Source of the DNA: Streptomyces rubradiris
Lineage (GTDB): Bacteria > Actinomycetota > Actinomycetes > Streptomycetales > Streptomycetaceae
Length of the DNA: 64,000 bases
Assembly: GCF_016860525.1 (NCBI RefSeq)
Contig: NZ_BNEA01000007.1
Span: 248,001 to 312,000 of the forward strand
Reading direction: 5' to 3'
In this document: in pieces, positions 26,470-40,368 of the stretch
How positions within the stretch are numbered: position 1 is the first letter of the stretch
Layout of the letters: every line of letters starts with the position of its first letter
Made by a program: the position numbers and the translations under genes
Notes under the pieces: model-generated
What the model saw: the letters and a program-made list of their open reading frames with translations, nothing else
Database searches by the model: none
Told to the model about the DNA's origin: nothing

Positions 26470-26819
26470 GGTGAATCCCGCCCTCGTGGTCGCCGTCCGC
26501 AGGCCCGCCCCGGCGGCCCTGCCTCCGCACGGCGCACCGAGTACCCCGGGGCCGGCTCCCCGACACGGGACGCCGGGCATCCCCCCACGTCAAACGGAGC
26601 GTCGCCGTCCGGCCCGCCGTGCCGGGGGAGGCGGCGTGGCGGGGGCGCACGGCGGGGGCGGTTTTGTGCGGTGAGGGCCAAGCGGGTTAGCCTGCGGCGT
26701 ATTTCTCATCACGCAGATCCGTGAAGTGCGGAAATGCACAGCATTGGGGCCCTCGCGGGCCGCAGGGGTGTTCGGGTCCTCACCGCCGAGGGCCCGTGGG
26801 GAGCGGGACGAGGTTGCGC

Positions 26820-31097
<4,278 letters not shown>

Positions 31098-31134
31098 GCG
31101 CGCGAGCGCGCCTCGGCCGAGGAGCAGTACTGTC

Positions 31135-33579
31135 GTGAGCACGACCGAGCAGTCACAGGAGCCCGAGAACGCCGCTCCGGGCCCGGAGCCGTCCGCGCTC
31201 GCCGAACGGCCGGCCGTCGGCGATCCGGTGCCGGCGGACCTGGCCGGGGTCTCCCCCACGTCCCCCGTCGGCAGGCTCGCCGCCACCGTGGAGCGGCTGC
31301 GCCGCGAGGTACGCGCCGCGCACGCGGAGGCGGAGGGCAGGGCGCTGATCGAGCTGGCCAAGGGCATCCTGGTGGAGCGGCTGGGCTGCGGTCCGGCGCA
31401 GGCCGCCCGACAGCTCGCCGAGCTGACCGAGCAGGCCGGGGCGACGCCGCTGGAGTTCGCGGTGGAGGTCATCAACCAGGCCGCCCGCGACCGGATGTCG
31501 GAGATCACCAACACGTTCCTGGCCGCCGCGGCGGGCGCCGCGGAGCGGGACGCCGCGGCCGTGCGGCTGCGGGCGGCCGAGAGCGGGGCGCTGGCCGCGG
31601 ACGACACCCAGGCCGTCGCCGACTCCCTGCTGGAGCACGCGCTGCGCCCGCTCGGCGCGGTGGCCGTGGCCGTCTGGGCCGCGGGTGCCGACGGCTCGCT
31701 GACCCTGGCCGGCAGCGCCGGGTTCTCCCCGGCGGAGGCCACCCGATGGCGTTATGTGCCGCCGGAGGTGGCGACGGTGGCACGCCGGGGCCTGACCGAG
31801 CGCGCCGGTCAGTGGTTCGGCTCGCTCGCCGAGACCGGGTTGCCCACCATCGGCCGGTATCTGCACCCGGACGGGGCCCGGGTGGCGGTGCCCGCGGGCA
31901 CCGGGGGCCGGATCCACGGGGTGCTGGAGATCGCCTGGCCGGGCCCGCTGGAGCCCCAGCCGGCAGGGGTGGTCCGGCAGGTGGAAGCCCTGGCCGAGCT
32001 GTGCGCGCACACCCTGGAGACGTACACACCGCGCCGGGACGCCGGGCAGGAGCCCCGGGTCCTGCCCGACACCGCCGAGTTGATGGACCTGGCGGACGGG
32101 CTGCACGACCCCGCCCTGGTCCTGGTGCCGTACCTCGACGACTCCGGGCAGCTGGTCGACTTCCGCATCCAGCACATCAACAACCACTTCCTGGATCCGG
32201 CGGGCCGGCCGCGGGCGGTGGTCAACGGGGCGCTGCTGCTGGAGGCGTACCCGATGGCCGCGGGCAAGAGCGAGCTGTTCCACCGGGTGGAGCGGGTGTA
32301 CGCCACGGGCGAGCCGTTCCGGGCCCGCCGCATGCAGCTGACCTCGCTGGTCGACCAGGTGTCGCTGTCGGCGGTCGCGGACATCAGCATCAGCCGGCAC
32401 GGCAACAGCGTGCTGCTGATCTGGCGCATCGAGGACGAGACGGCGCGGCTGGCGAGCCTGCTCCAGCACGCCCAGCGCCTGGGCCGTATCGGCGGGTTCG
32501 AGGAGAACCTGCTCACGGGCGAGATCACCTGGAACGACCAGTTGTTCCAGCTCTACGGCCGGCCCGCGGCGAGCACGCCCGTCCCGCTGGAGGAGCTGCC
32601 CGCGTACGCGCACCCCGACGACGCCGTGCCCCTCGGCCGGTTCCTGCGCACGGTGCTGCACCAGCGCCGGCCCGCCTCGGCGGCCTTCCGGTTGCAGCGG
32701 CCCGACGGCGTGACCCGGCACATCCGCGTGGTCGCCGAACCGGTGCTGGACACCGACGGCCGGCTGTTCGTCGTACGGGGTGCCTACCAGGACATCTCGG
32801 CCCAGCACTGGACGGAGGTGGCGCTCGCCGCGACCCGGGACCAGCTCGCCCACACCGAGCAGCAGGCCGCCGAGCGCAACCGGCTGACCCTGCAGTTGCA
32901 GCACGCGATCATGCCGCCGACCCGGGCGCCGCTGTCGGTGCCGGGTCTGGAGGTGGCGGTGCGGTACCGCCCGGCGGAGACCGAGCACCTGGTGGGTGGC
33001 GACTGGTACGACGCCGTGGTGCTGCCGTCCGGGCTGATCCTGATGTGCGTGGGTGATGTCGCCGGCCATGGCATCGAGGCGGCCACCAGCATGGTCGTGC
33101 TGCGCAACGCGCTGCGCGGGCTCGCCGTGACCGGTGCCGGGCCGGGCCAGTTGCTGTCGTGGCTGAACATCGTGGCGCACCATCTGACCGGCGCGGTCAC
33201 CGCCACGGCGGTCTGCGCGCTGTACGACCCCGAGCGGCACACCCTGCGCTGGGCGCGGGCCGGCCATCTGCCGCCGGTGCTGGTGCGCGGCTCGGAGGCG
33301 GCGCCGTTGCCGCTGGTGAAGGGCCTGTTGCTGGGCGCGGTGCCGGAGGCCGTCTATGAGGAGGCCGAGCTGGAGTTCGCGCCGGAGGACACGCTGCTGC
33401 TGTACACCGACGGCCTGATCGAACGCCGTGACCGGTCCGTGGAGGAGTCCCTGGCCCACCTGCTGACCACGGCCCGCACGGCGCCGAAGACCCTGGACCA
33501 GCAGCTGGACGGCCTGCTGACCTACAGCAGGTCGGACACGGACGACGACACCTGCATCGTGGGCATCCGGGTGGTGTAG
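31135..33579 (+). CDS. ANTAR / GAF / PAS / SpoIIE-type serine phosphatase
   Basis: 814 aa from GTG at 31135 with GAGGAG about 10 nt upstream. Residues about 55-120 look like an ANTAR (RNA-binding) helix bundle (AEGRALIELAKGILVERLGCGPAQAARQLAEL ... EFAVEVI). About 155-295 is a GAF-like domain, about 310-420 a first PAS-like domain, about 440-555 a PAS/PAC domain (LGRIGGFEENLLTGEITWNDQLFQLYG, FVVRGAYQDISAQ), and about 590-814 SpoIIE PP2C with metal motifs GGDWYDAVV, CVGDVAGHGIEA and LYTDGLIERRD. ANTAR is usually C-terminal in response regulators, so an N-terminal ANTAR here is notable. Only 37 nt separate it from the kinase stop, so the pair is probably an operon. Confidence 0.88.
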   Translation: MSTTEQSQEPENAAPGPEPSALAERPAVGDPVPADLAGVSPTSPVGRLAATVERLRREVRAAHAEAEGRALIELAKGILVERLGCGPAQAARQLAELTEQAGATPLEFAVEVINQAARDRMSEITNTFLAAAAGAAERDAAAVRLRAAESGALAADDTQAVADSLLEHALRPLGAVAVAVWAAGADGSLTLAGSAGFSPAEATRWRYVPPEVATVARRGLTERAGQWFGSLAETGLPTIGRYLHPDGARVAVPAGTGGRIHGVLEIAWPGPLEPQPAGVVRQVEALAELCAHTLETYTPRRDAGQEPRVLPDTAELMDLADGLHDPALVLVPYLDDSGQLVDFRIQHINNHFLDPAGRPRAVVNGALLLEAYPMAAGKSELFHRVERVYATGEPFRARRMQLTSLVDQVSLSAVADISISRHGNSVLLIWRIEDETARLASLLQHAQRLGRIGGFEENLLTGEITWNDQLFQLYGRPAASTPVPLEELPAYAHPDDAVPLGRFLRTVLHQRRPASAAFRLQRPDGVTRHIRVVAEPVLDTDGRLFVVRGAYQDISAQHWTEVALAATRDQLAHTEQQAAERNRLTLQLQHAIMPPTRAPLSVPGLEVAVRYRPAETEHLVGGDWYDAVVLPSGLILMCVGDVAGHGIEAATSMVVLRNALRGLAVTGAGPGQLLSWLNIVAHHLTGAVTATAVCALYDPERHTLRWARAGHLPPVLVRGSEAAPLPLVKGLLLGAVPEAVYEEAELEFAPEDTLLLYTDGLIERRDRSVEESLAHLLTTARTAPKTLDQQLDGLLTYSRSDTDDDTCIVGIRVV

Positions 33580-33626
33580 CCGCTGCCGGGGCGGGTGCCC
33601 GCTGTGTTCCGGTGGCATCCGTCCGG

Positions 33627-33654
33627 GGCCCCGCGCCGCGGTGGGCGCGGGGCC
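33627..33654. terminator. Bidirectional hairpin between the phosphatase and hydrolase genes
   Basis: GGCCCCGCGC (33627-33636) and GCGCGGGGCC (33645-33654) form a perfect 10-bp stem with an 8-nt loop. It sits between two converging genes that stop at 33579 and 33679. Confidence 0.7.
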
Positions 33655-33678
33655 GCGGGCGGCCGGGCGGCCGGTGGG

Positions 33679-35205
33679 TCAGCCGCCGATGCCCGAGTCC
33701 TGCGCGGCGGCGACGATCGCCGCCGCGTCCTCCGGCAGCAGGTAGCCGGCGTCGACGGACGTCCACGCGGCCGTGCGCACCTTGTCCACGTAGTCGGCGT
33801 GGGTCGGGTAGAGCCGGCTGAGCACCGGTTCGGCGGTGGGCGGGAAGTTCGGGTCGGAGGGGTCGCCGTCGTCGTGGCGGTCCCAGGTGTCGGCGTCGCC
33901 GTTCCAGGGGTCACGGGCGCCGTACAGGCCGCAGAAGACACCGCTGCCGGTGGTGTCGCGCGCGCCGGTGAGGGTGCGGGTGGGCACCGTGACGTCCGGC
34001 AGGCGGACGCCGCCGGTGGCCAGGCCGGTGGCCGGGTCGCGCAGGAGGGTGCTCAGCGGCTGCCCGCCCGGCGGCCGCGCACCGCCCCGCGCCCAGTCGG
34101 CCAGGTGGCGCAGCGCCGCGTTCATCGCCCAGTGGCCGGGCCCGTCGTTGAAGGGGGCCGAACCGGCGGCGCAGTCGGCCGACGGCCCGGCTCGGCCCGC
34201 CGACTTCCGCACGGTGGGCTCGCCCGTGTCATAGGCCCACTGGTCGCCGTGCGCGGTGCCGGCCAGTTCCCAGCGCACGACGCTGTCGGTGTCCGGCTGC
34301 CGTGCGGCCGCGGCGCCCGGCACGTCGGTCTCGGTGAGCACGACGAACGTGGGCACCGGCAGGTCGGTCCTGATCCGGGACGGGTTCGGCATCCGCAGGG
34401 TGTCGGCGAGCTCGCCGCTGATCGGCGCGGCGATCGCGCTGTTGCTGTGCACCATGAAGCCGTCGTAGACCCCGGACACCGGCTGGACGGCGTTGACGTA
34501 GGTCGTCATGAAGCCCGCCGACTGCGACTCGCCGTCGGCGAGCAGCGTCCGGACCTGGAGCCCGCCGAGCGGGTCGGGCCCGTTCGGGGCGCGCAGCGCC
34601 TGGCCCGCCTGGGAGAAGATGTCGTAGGCGTAGGCGTCTCCGGGATGGACCAGGCTGCCGTACCGCGCCGGGTCCCAGCCCTTCAGGCCCTTGATCTCGC
34701 CCAGCCCGCCGTCGACCCCGACGGCCTGCGCCGAGACGCCGACCCAGGCGTAGCCCTGGCGCAGCAGTTCGTCCCGTTCGAACCAGTAGTCCGGGGAGAG
34801 GTCGAGCTGGCCGCTGACGTTGAGCCACTCCACGACCACCGTGCCGTTGAACCGCGCCGGGTCGGCGGGACGGCGCACCAGCAGGCGGCTTGTGTAGGGA
34901 GCGGTACCGGACGCGCGGACGTTCCAGCGGCCGTCCGGGGTCCACAGGCCGGACTTGGCGTACGACGTGGCGGTGCCCGAGAAGAAATACTCGCTCTCGG
35001 TGTAGCCGAACGAGCCGAGGTCCTCCGCCGCGGCGAGGAACGGGAAGCCGTGGCTGCCGACGGGCGGGACGGTGACGGTGGGGCTCGCGGCCTCGGCGAC
35101 GAAGGCCGCGGCCGGGGTGGCCAGAGGCGTGCCGAGAAGGCCGCCGCACAGCAGCGTCCCGAGCACGGTGGCGGTGACGGACCGCCGGGATGATCGAGCG
35201 AGCAT
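33679..35205 (-). CDS. Secreted alpha/beta-hydrolase domain-containing protein (Abhydrolase_10-like)
   Basis: 508 aa from ATG at 35205 with GGAGG ten nt upstream; an extension to 35490 is non-coding upstream sequence. A signal peptide (about 1-36) ends TPAAAFVAEA. The protein has the family's characteristic stretches: GYTESEYFFSGTATSY, VVVEWLNVSGQLDLSPDYWFERDELLRQGYAWVGVSAQAVGV, YDIFSQAGQALR, and the nucleophile region ADGESQSAGFMTTY, where the Ser of G-E-S-Q-S is the likely nucleophile. VHSNSAIAAP and a His in ELAGTAHGDQW fit the rest of the triad. The family is large, poorly characterised, and thought to be esterase-like. Divergent from the Baeyer-Villiger monooxygenase. Confidence 0.8.
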   Translation of the reverse strand: MLARSSRRSVTATVLGTLLCGGLLGTPLATPAAAFVAEAASPTVTVPPVGSHGFPFLAAAEDLGSFGYTESEYFFSGTATSYAKSGLWTPDGRWNVRASGTAPYTSRLLVRRPADPARFNGTVVVEWLNVSGQLDLSPDYWFERDELLRQGYAWVGVSAQAVGVDGGLGEIKGLKGWDPARYGSLVHPGDAYAYDIFSQAGQALRAPNGPDPLGGLQVRTLLADGESQSAGFMTTYVNAVQPVSGVYDGFMVHSNSAIAAPISGELADTLRMPNPSRIRTDLPVPTFVVLTETDVPGAAAARQPDTDSVVRWELAGTAHGDQWAYDTGEPTVRKSAGRAGPSADCAAGSAPFNDGPGHWAMNAALRHLADWARGGARPPGGQPLSTLLRDPATGLATGGVRLPDVTVPTRTLTGARDTTGSGVFCGLYGARDPWNGDADTWDRHDDGDPSDPNFPPTAEPVLSRLYPTHADYVDKVRTAAWTSVDAGYLLPEDAAAIVAAAQDSGIGG

Positions 35206-35479
35206 GCGCACGGTTGCCTCCGTGATTGCGGGTCCCAACGGGGTTTGAGACCGCAGTGTCCAGGAGCGGTGGCGGGCTGCCATCGGTGAATCCACCGGTG
35301 CTTCAAGGGTGGTGCGTCCGGGCCGAACGCCGGACATCCGCAACCGCCCCGGCCTCCATGACCATTGATTGACCATCTCTTTACCTTCTAGGCTTCGGCA
35401 AAGGCGGCGCGGACCCTCGTGGACCTGGTGCCGGACGACGAGGTGAGCCGCGAGGCGATCCGGAAGAACAGGAGACCCG

Positions 35480-37111
35480 ATGGTTACCAACCCCGGCCCG
35501 CCGGTCGCGACGCACCCGGTCGACGCCGTCGTCGTAGGCGCCGGGCTCTCCGGCCTCTACCAGCTCCACCGGCTGCGGCGGCTCGGCCTGTCGGCGGTGG
35601 TCCTGGAAGCCGGTGCCGACATCGGCGGCACCTGGTACTGGAACCGGTACCCAGGAGCCCGCTGCGACATAGAGAGCCTGTCCTACTCCTATTCCTTCTC
35701 CCCGGAACTGGACCAGGAGTGGGAGTGGAGCGAACGCTACGCCTCCCAGCCGGAGATCCTGCGGTACATCCACCACGTCGCCGACCGGTTCGACCTGCGC
35801 CGGGACGTCGCCCTGCGCACCCGGGTCACCCGCGCCGTGTACGACGAGCACAGTCACCTCTGGCAGCTCTCCACGGACACCGGACGGACCGTCACCGCCC
35901 GGTTCGTCATCCTCGCCACCGGCTGCATGTCGGTCCCCAAGAATCCCGGGATACCCGGCGCCGACAGCTTCACCGGCGCCGTCCACCACACCGCCCGCTG
36001 GCCGCGCGAGGACGTCTCCTTCGCCGGCAAGCGGGTCGCCGTAATCGGTACCGGGTGCTCGGGCGTCCAGGCCATCCCTGTCATCGCGGACGAGGCGGCC
36101 TCCCTCACCGTCTTCCAGCGCACTCCGGCCTATGTGCTGCCCGCGCACAACCGCCCGCTGCCGTCCGCGGAGACGGCACTGTTCAAGGCCGGCTACCCCG
36201 AGTTCCGGCGCGCCCAGCGGCTGTCCCGGGGCGGCACCGTCTTCGAGCCGCCGACCCGGTCGGCCCTGGAGGCGGACGAGACGGAGCGCACGGCCGCCTA
36301 CGAGGCCGCCTGGGACCAGGGCTTCCTGAACGGACTGCTGCGCACGTACACCGACATCCTGACCGACGAGAAGGCCAACGAGACCGTGGCGGAGTTCGTC
36401 CGTGCCAAGATCCGGTCGATCGTCACCGACCCCGCGACGGCCGAACTGCTCTCCCCGCGCACGTACCCGTTCGCGACCAAGCGCCCCTGTCTGGGCACCG
36501 GTTACTACGCCACCTACAACCGGCCGCACGTGACACTGGTCGACCTGCGCACGACCCCGATCGAGACGATCACGCCCCGGGGCATCCGGACCTCGGACGG
36601 GGAGCACGACCTCGACATGATCGTCTTCGCCACCGGGTTCGACGCCCTGACCGGCTCCCAGCTCGCCATCGACATCGTGGGCAAGGGCGGCGTGACCCTC
36701 CGGGAGAGGTGGGCGGAGGGTCCCCGGAGCTACCTGGGGCTCGTCTCGGCCGGCTTCCCCAACCTCTTCACGGTCCTGGGGCCGCTCAGCCCGTCCGTGC
36801 TCACCAACATCGCGGTGTCCCTGGAACAGCAGGTCGAGTGGATCACCGACTGCATCGCGCATCTGCGGCGCAACGGCGTCACGGAGATCGACGCCCTCCC
36901 GGACGCGGAGGCCGGCTGGGGCGTCCACGTGGCCGAGGTCGCCGCCCGTACGCTCTATCCGGCGGTGGACTCCTGGTACACGGGAGCGAACGTCCCGGGC
37001 AAACCCCGTGTGTTCCTCGCCTACGCGGGCGGTCTGGACCGCTACCGGGAGGAGTGCGACACCGTGGCCCGGAACGGCTACACCGGCTTCGCTCTCTCTC
37101 GCTGTCCCTGA
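35480..37111 (+). CDS. Baeyer-Villiger monooxygenase (flavin-containing, cyclohexanone monooxygenase type)
   Basis: 543 aa, the usual length. The FAD Rossmann motif GAGLSG is at residues 20-25. The BVMO fingerprint FxGxxxHxxxW is intact: F164-T-G166-A-V-H-H170-T-A-R-W174-P. The second (NADPH) Rossmann motif VAVIGTGCSGVQ follows. The GTWYWNRYPGARCDIES segment is also typical of this group. It converts ketones to esters or lactones using NADPH and O2. ATG at 35480 has AGGAG five nt upstream. The secreted hydrolase in the divergent gene could act on ester products, an inference from position only. Confidence 0.92.
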   Translation: MVTNPGPPVATHPVDAVVVGAGLSGLYQLHRLRRLGLSAVVLEAGADIGGTWYWNRYPGARCDIESLSYSYSFSPELDQEWEWSERYASQPEILRYIHHVADRFDLRRDVALRTRVTRAVYDEHSHLWQLSTDTGRTVTARFVILATGCMSVPKNPGIPGADSFTGAVHHTARWPREDVSFAGKRVAVIGTGCSGVQAIPVIADEAASLTVFQRTPAYVLPAHNRPLPSAETALFKAGYPEFRRAQRLSRGGTVFEPPTRSALEADETERTAAYEAAWDQGFLNGLLRTYTDILTDEKANETVAEFVRAKIRSIVTDPATAELLSPRTYPFATKRPCLGTGYYATYNRPHVTLVDLRTTPIETITPRGIRTSDGEHDLDMIVFATGFDALTGSQLAIDIVGKGGVTLRERWAEGPRSYLGLVSAGFPNLFTVLGPLSPSVLTNIAVSLEQQVEWITDCIAHLRRNGVTEIDALPDAEAGWGVHVAEVAARTLYPAVDSWYTGANVPGKPRVFLAYAGGLDRYREECDTVARNGYTGFALSRCP

Positions 37112-37232
37112 GGGCACCGGCCGTCGGGGCGGCTGCGCGCCTGACCCGTTCGGCCCACGGCGCACCCGTCGGCGCGGCGGAGCGGGAAGGAGGACGGGTA
37201 CACGGCACCGGCCATGGCATCCAGGGAGCACC

Positions 37233-37730
37233 ATGCAGACGTTCCTGCCCGACTCCGACTTCCGCCGCTCCGCCCTGCTCCTGGACCGCCGCCGCCTGGG
37301 CAAGCAGCGGGTCGAGGCGCTCCAGGTCCTGCGCGGGCTGACCGTGCCCGGCTACGGCTGGCGCAGGCACCCGGCCGTGCGGATGTGGCACGGCTACGAG
37401 GAGGCCCTGGTCCGCTACGGGCTGGAGATCTGCCGGGTGTGGCGGGAGCAGGGACACCAGGACAGCTGCGCCGCGTCGCTGGTCGCCGACTACGCCGGCG
37501 CCCACCCCGGCGCCCACGTGCGCGACCAGGCCGCGCTCGCCCGCGCGGGGGAACTGCCGCCCTGGCTCGGTGACGCCGCCTTCCACCGCAGCCACCAGTC
37601 CGCGCTCGTCCGCAAGGACCCGGAGACCTACGCGGACCTGTTCCCCGGCGTCCCCGACGACCTGCCCTACGTATGGCCGTCCTCGGACCGCGAGGCCGAC
37701 GGACCGGCCGGCCTCCCGCCGGGCCCGTAG
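37233..37730 (+). CDS. MSMEG_6728-like / pyrimidine-dimer-glycosylase-fold protein
   Basis: 165 aa from ATG at 37233 with GGGAG four nt upstream. MQTFLPDSDFRRSALLLDRRRLGKQRVEALQVLRGL, followed by HPAVRMWHGYEEALVRYGLEICRVW and AAFHRSHQSALVRKDPETYADLFPGVPDDLPYVWP, is the standard layout of a small actinobacterial family related to T4 endonuclease V (pyrimidine dimer DNA glycosylase). A DNA repair role is plausible but not established for this branch; the catalytic N-terminal residue of endonuclease V is Thr, while Gln-Thr occupies positions 2-3 here. Convergent with the gene that ends at 37835. Confidence 0.8.
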   Translation: MQTFLPDSDFRRSALLLDRRRLGKQRVEALQVLRGLTVPGYGWRRHPAVRMWHGYEEALVRYGLEICRVWREQGHQDSCAASLVADYAGAHPGAHVRDQAALARAGELPPWLGDAAFHRSHQSALVRKDPETYADLFPGVPDDLPYVWPSSDREADGPAGLPPGP

Positions 37731-37834
37731 GCACCGCCGTCACCGTAGTGGTGACCTCGCCGGAGCCGGCGCGCGGTACGTGCGCGAACACCGGCCAGGA
37801 CGGGCGCCGTCGGGACCGTGCCGGAGACCTCGGC

Positions 37835-38716
37835 TTACCGCGGACGCGTCGGCGCGAGCTCGCGAGTGGTGTGCGTCCGGCAGTAGTCGTCGCGGACCGT
37901 CCGGTAGCCGGGGACACGGACGGCGCTCAGCAGTCGCGCCCAATCCGCGGCGTTCGTCTCGATCCTGCGGACGACACGGTCACGGGCGGCCTCGTCGGGG
38001 GCGTCGACGAGTTGCCGGGCGTGCTCCCACGCCCGGGCGCGCCAGGACCGGAACAGCTGCCCGGCGGTGAGCCCGGCGATGGGGTTCCACCGGTCGTCGG
38101 CGAGGGCGACGATCAGGTCGTAGCGGTCGGCGACGTCCCGGACGGCAGGGCCGTAGGCACGGTCCAGGACCGCCTGGAAGCGGTCGTAATCGGGCTTGCG
38201 CGTGCCCCCTTGGGGGCGGGTGAGTCCGAGGGCGGCGAGGACGTACGGCATGTCGCGCTGGATGTGCACGTTGGCTCCCAGGAGCACGTCCTGCCCGGCG
38301 TTGACATCGGCGGTGCGCGCCGCCGCGAACGCCGCGTGCCAGGCGGCCGGTACGGGGCGTCCCGCGCGGTCGGCCTCGTAAGCGTCGAGGTACAGGTTGA
38401 CGAAGCCGGTGTTGAGACTGCCGGCGAGCCAGGACGGCTCGTCGAAGGGTTCGCCGTGGGCGACCGCCGTCTCCAGCGAACGCTCGAGGTGGACGTAGAT
38501 GGCGGGGAAGGGAGCGCGGTGGTCGCAGCCCAGCCGGTCCCGGATACCCTCCAGGGTGCGGCGCGCGTCCTGCACGCAACGGATGACCGGCCCCTGGCAC
38601 GCCAGGGGCCCGGCCGGGGCCGGCGCGGCGGCGGAGGCGATGCCGCCGCCCAGGGTGACGACGACCGCCATGGCGACGGCCGACCACGTACGGACTCCAC
38701 GCGGCCGACGGCCCAT
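37835..38716 (-). CDS. Secreted DUF5995-family protein
   Basis: 293 aa from ATG at 38716 with GAGGAGGGG nine nt upstream. A Sec signal peptide (about 1-30, ...VVVTLGGGIASAAAPAPAG) is followed by the DUF5995 body: VIRCVQDARRTLEGIRDRLGCDHRAPFPAIYVHLER, FDEPSWLAGSLNTGFVNLYLDAYEADRAG, GQDVLLGANVHIQRDMPYVLAALGL and DRWNPIAGLTAGQLFRSWRARAWEHARQL. Conserved His, Asp and Glu residues in NVHIQRDM and the terminal NAADWARLLSAV helix resemble the core of the family; its function is unknown. Confidence 0.8.
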   Translation of the reverse strand: MGRRPRGVRTWSAVAMAVVVTLGGGIASAAAPAPAGPLACQGPVIRCVQDARRTLEGIRDRLGCDHRAPFPAIYVHLERSLETAVAHGEPFDEPSWLAGSLNTGFVNLYLDAYEADRAGRPVPAAWHAAFAAARTADVNAGQDVLLGANVHIQRDMPYVLAALGLTRPQGGTRKPDYDRFQAVLDRAYGPAVRDVADRYDLIVALADDRWNPIAGLTAGQLFRSWRARAWEHARQLVDAPDEAARDRVVRRIETNAADWARLLSAVRVPGYRTVRDDYCRTHTTRELAPTRPR

Positions 38717-38946
38717 GGCTCGCCCCTCCTCGTACCCCGGCGGCAGATGTGTCGCCTGCTGGAACGAGCCCGAAGGACGGAAGGTTACGGCCGACGGCGG
38801 GAGCACGATGCGCGTCCCACCACGGCCAGATGCCTTCCGTCCGGGCTGCATCCGAAGGGACTGCTTCCCGCGCCTGCCGTGCCGGTTGTCCCGCGACCCG
38901 CCTTCGTCACTCCGCGGACCGGGCTCCGCCGCCGTGTCCCCTGAGG

Positions 38947-39252
38947 TCAGGTGCGGGCCGCTGCCGCGTTGCACGCCCCCCGAGCGTCTCCGGGGTCCGT
39001 CACGCCTGCCGCCAGCATCATCCGCACACAGTTGCTGATGGGGATGGCCCCGCCCTTGGCGCCCTCGTAGCACGCCTTCTTGCGGGCGTCCCGCAGCTCG
39101 TAGTTGTGATTGAGCAGATAGTCGTAGCAGCCCTGGACGCTCTGGACGTTCCGCACCGCCGCGTCGGCCGAGGCCGCGGACGCGACGGAAAAGCCGATCA
39201 GGGCCGTCCCGGTGAGAGCTGCCGCGGACAGCATGGAGGTCAAGCGCTTCAT
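38947..39252 (-). CDS. Small secreted four-Cys protein
   Basis: 101 aa from ATG at 39252 with AGGAG five nt upstream. MKRLTSMLSAAALTGTALIGFSVASAASADA is a signal peptide. The mature part of about 70 residues contains Cys in QGCYDYLL, KKACYEG, SNCVRMM and RGACNAA, spaced for two disulphides in a small helical fold. This size and layout recur in Streptomyces exported proteins of unknown function; possible roles are signalling or inhibition, with no evidence for either. An in-frame extension to 39378 is unlikely, given the ribosome binding site and signal peptide. Confidence 0.65.
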   Translation of the reverse strand: MKRLTSMLSAAALTGTALIGFSVASAASADAAVRNVQSVQGCYDYLLNHNYELRDARKKACYEGAKGGAIPISNCVRMMLAAGVTDPGDARGACNAAAART

Positions 39253-39594
39253 GTCATCTCCTGGTCGGGTGTCGCGATGCGCTTCAACGCGGGCCTCCCG
39301 TATGAGCGGTATGGCCGGTCGGTCCTTCAGTGCAGCAGCCGTCGATGTCGTCGGCAAGCGCTTCGCGACATCCGACACCGAGTCGGGCGCGCCGCCTTGT
39401 GCCGGTGGTGGCCCCGGACGAGGAGGTCGGTGCGCCCCGCCCGTCGGACCCGCGCCGGAGCCACCGGTGTCCGACGCTGCGCAAACCCCCGGTCGATCAC
39501 CCCGAGAAGCCCGTGGGCATCCGCGGCGCTCACCACAGCGTCCATCGGATTCCAGCAGGAGTCGCCTGGTCGCACGAGATGCCCTGGGCGGGGC
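39253..39594. other. 342-bp gap, upstream of the small secreted protein gene
   Basis: No gene is supported; short frames on both strands lack ribosome binding sites. It lies between the end of the phosphatase-like gene (39595, minus) and the start of the four-Cys secreted protein (39252, minus), so it should hold the promoter of the latter. I see no clear promoter or operator. Confidence 0.4.
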
Positions 39595-40368
39595 TCACGC
39601 CGGGGCGTCGCCGTCCGGGGAGCCGAGGTCGGTCAGGTGGGCGGTGTCGCCCCAGGACTCGGGGTGCAGGCGCTGTCCGTCGCCGCGCCAGGACGACACC
39701 GAGGCGTTCGGGACGGGAGGGAGCCGGTCCGGCGCGGGTGCGCCGATGCCCGCGAGGACGTGGTGCAGGCCGATGACCACGGCGTCGTGCGCCACGACGA
39801 GGACCCGCCGCGAGGGCGCGGCCCGTTGCAGGTCGCTGACGAACTGGCCCACGCGCACGGCCACATCGGTCAGCGCCTCGCCGCCGGGCGGCCGGTACCA
39901 CCACTCGCCGAGACGTGCACGGCGGTCGGCCTCCTCGGGCGCGCGGGCCCGCAGCGCTGCGGGGGGATGCAGCTCGAAGACGCCCATCTCCCGGTCCCGC
40001 AACCGCTCGTCGACCAGCACCGGCAGCGGCGCCGCTCCGCCCCGCCGAGCACGGTCCGCCATCGCCTGCCAGGTCTGCCGTGCCCTGGTGAAGGGCGAGC
40101 AGACCACCAAGTCCGGCCCGGTGGCGGGCGGTCGGCCGGCCAGCCAGTCGCCCAGGGCGTGGGCCTGCGCGAGGCCCAGCGGGGACAGCGGGACATCGCG
40201 GTCGCGTCCGGACACCGGCAACGCGGTGGTCCCGGACCGTTCCGCCAGGGCGAAGGCCCGGTTGGCCGTGCTCTGCCCGTGCCGTACGACCCACAGCGCG
40301 CCCAGGGCACATGGCGGCGCCAGGCTGGTGCCGGTGTCGTCGGCCGGGACGGGATGCGCCGGGGACAT
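39595..40368 (-). CDS. Histidine phosphatase-family protein (phosphoglycerate mutase-like)
   Basis: 257 aa. The catalytic RHG motif WVVRHGQSTANRAF is at about residues 26-39, the second Arg in VCSPFTRARQTWQA, the acid/base Glu in LRDREMGVFE, and the second His in VLVVAHDAVVIGL. These give the complete active site of branch-1 histidine phosphatases. Members dephosphorylate sugars, nucleotides or proteins; the specific substrate cannot be predicted. It lies upstream of, and divergent from, the lasso peptide locus and is probably not part of it. Confidence 0.88.
   Translation of the reverse strand: MSPAHPVPADDTGTSLAPPCALGALWVVRHGQSTANRAFALAERSGTTALPVSGRDRDVPLSPLGLAQAHALGDWLAGRPPATGPDLVVCSPFTRARQTWQAMADRARRGGAAPLPVLVDERLRDREMGVFELHPPAALRARAPEEADRRARLGEWWYRPPGGEALTDVAVRVGQFVSDLQRAAPSRRVLVVAHDAVVIGLHHVLAGIGAPAPDRLPPVPNASVSSWRGDGQRLHPESWGDTAHLTDLGSPDGDAPA

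Noticed and set aside
39284..39575. Short frames on both strands upstream of the four-Cys secreted protein
   Set aside because: No ribosome binding site, signal peptide or family resemblance.
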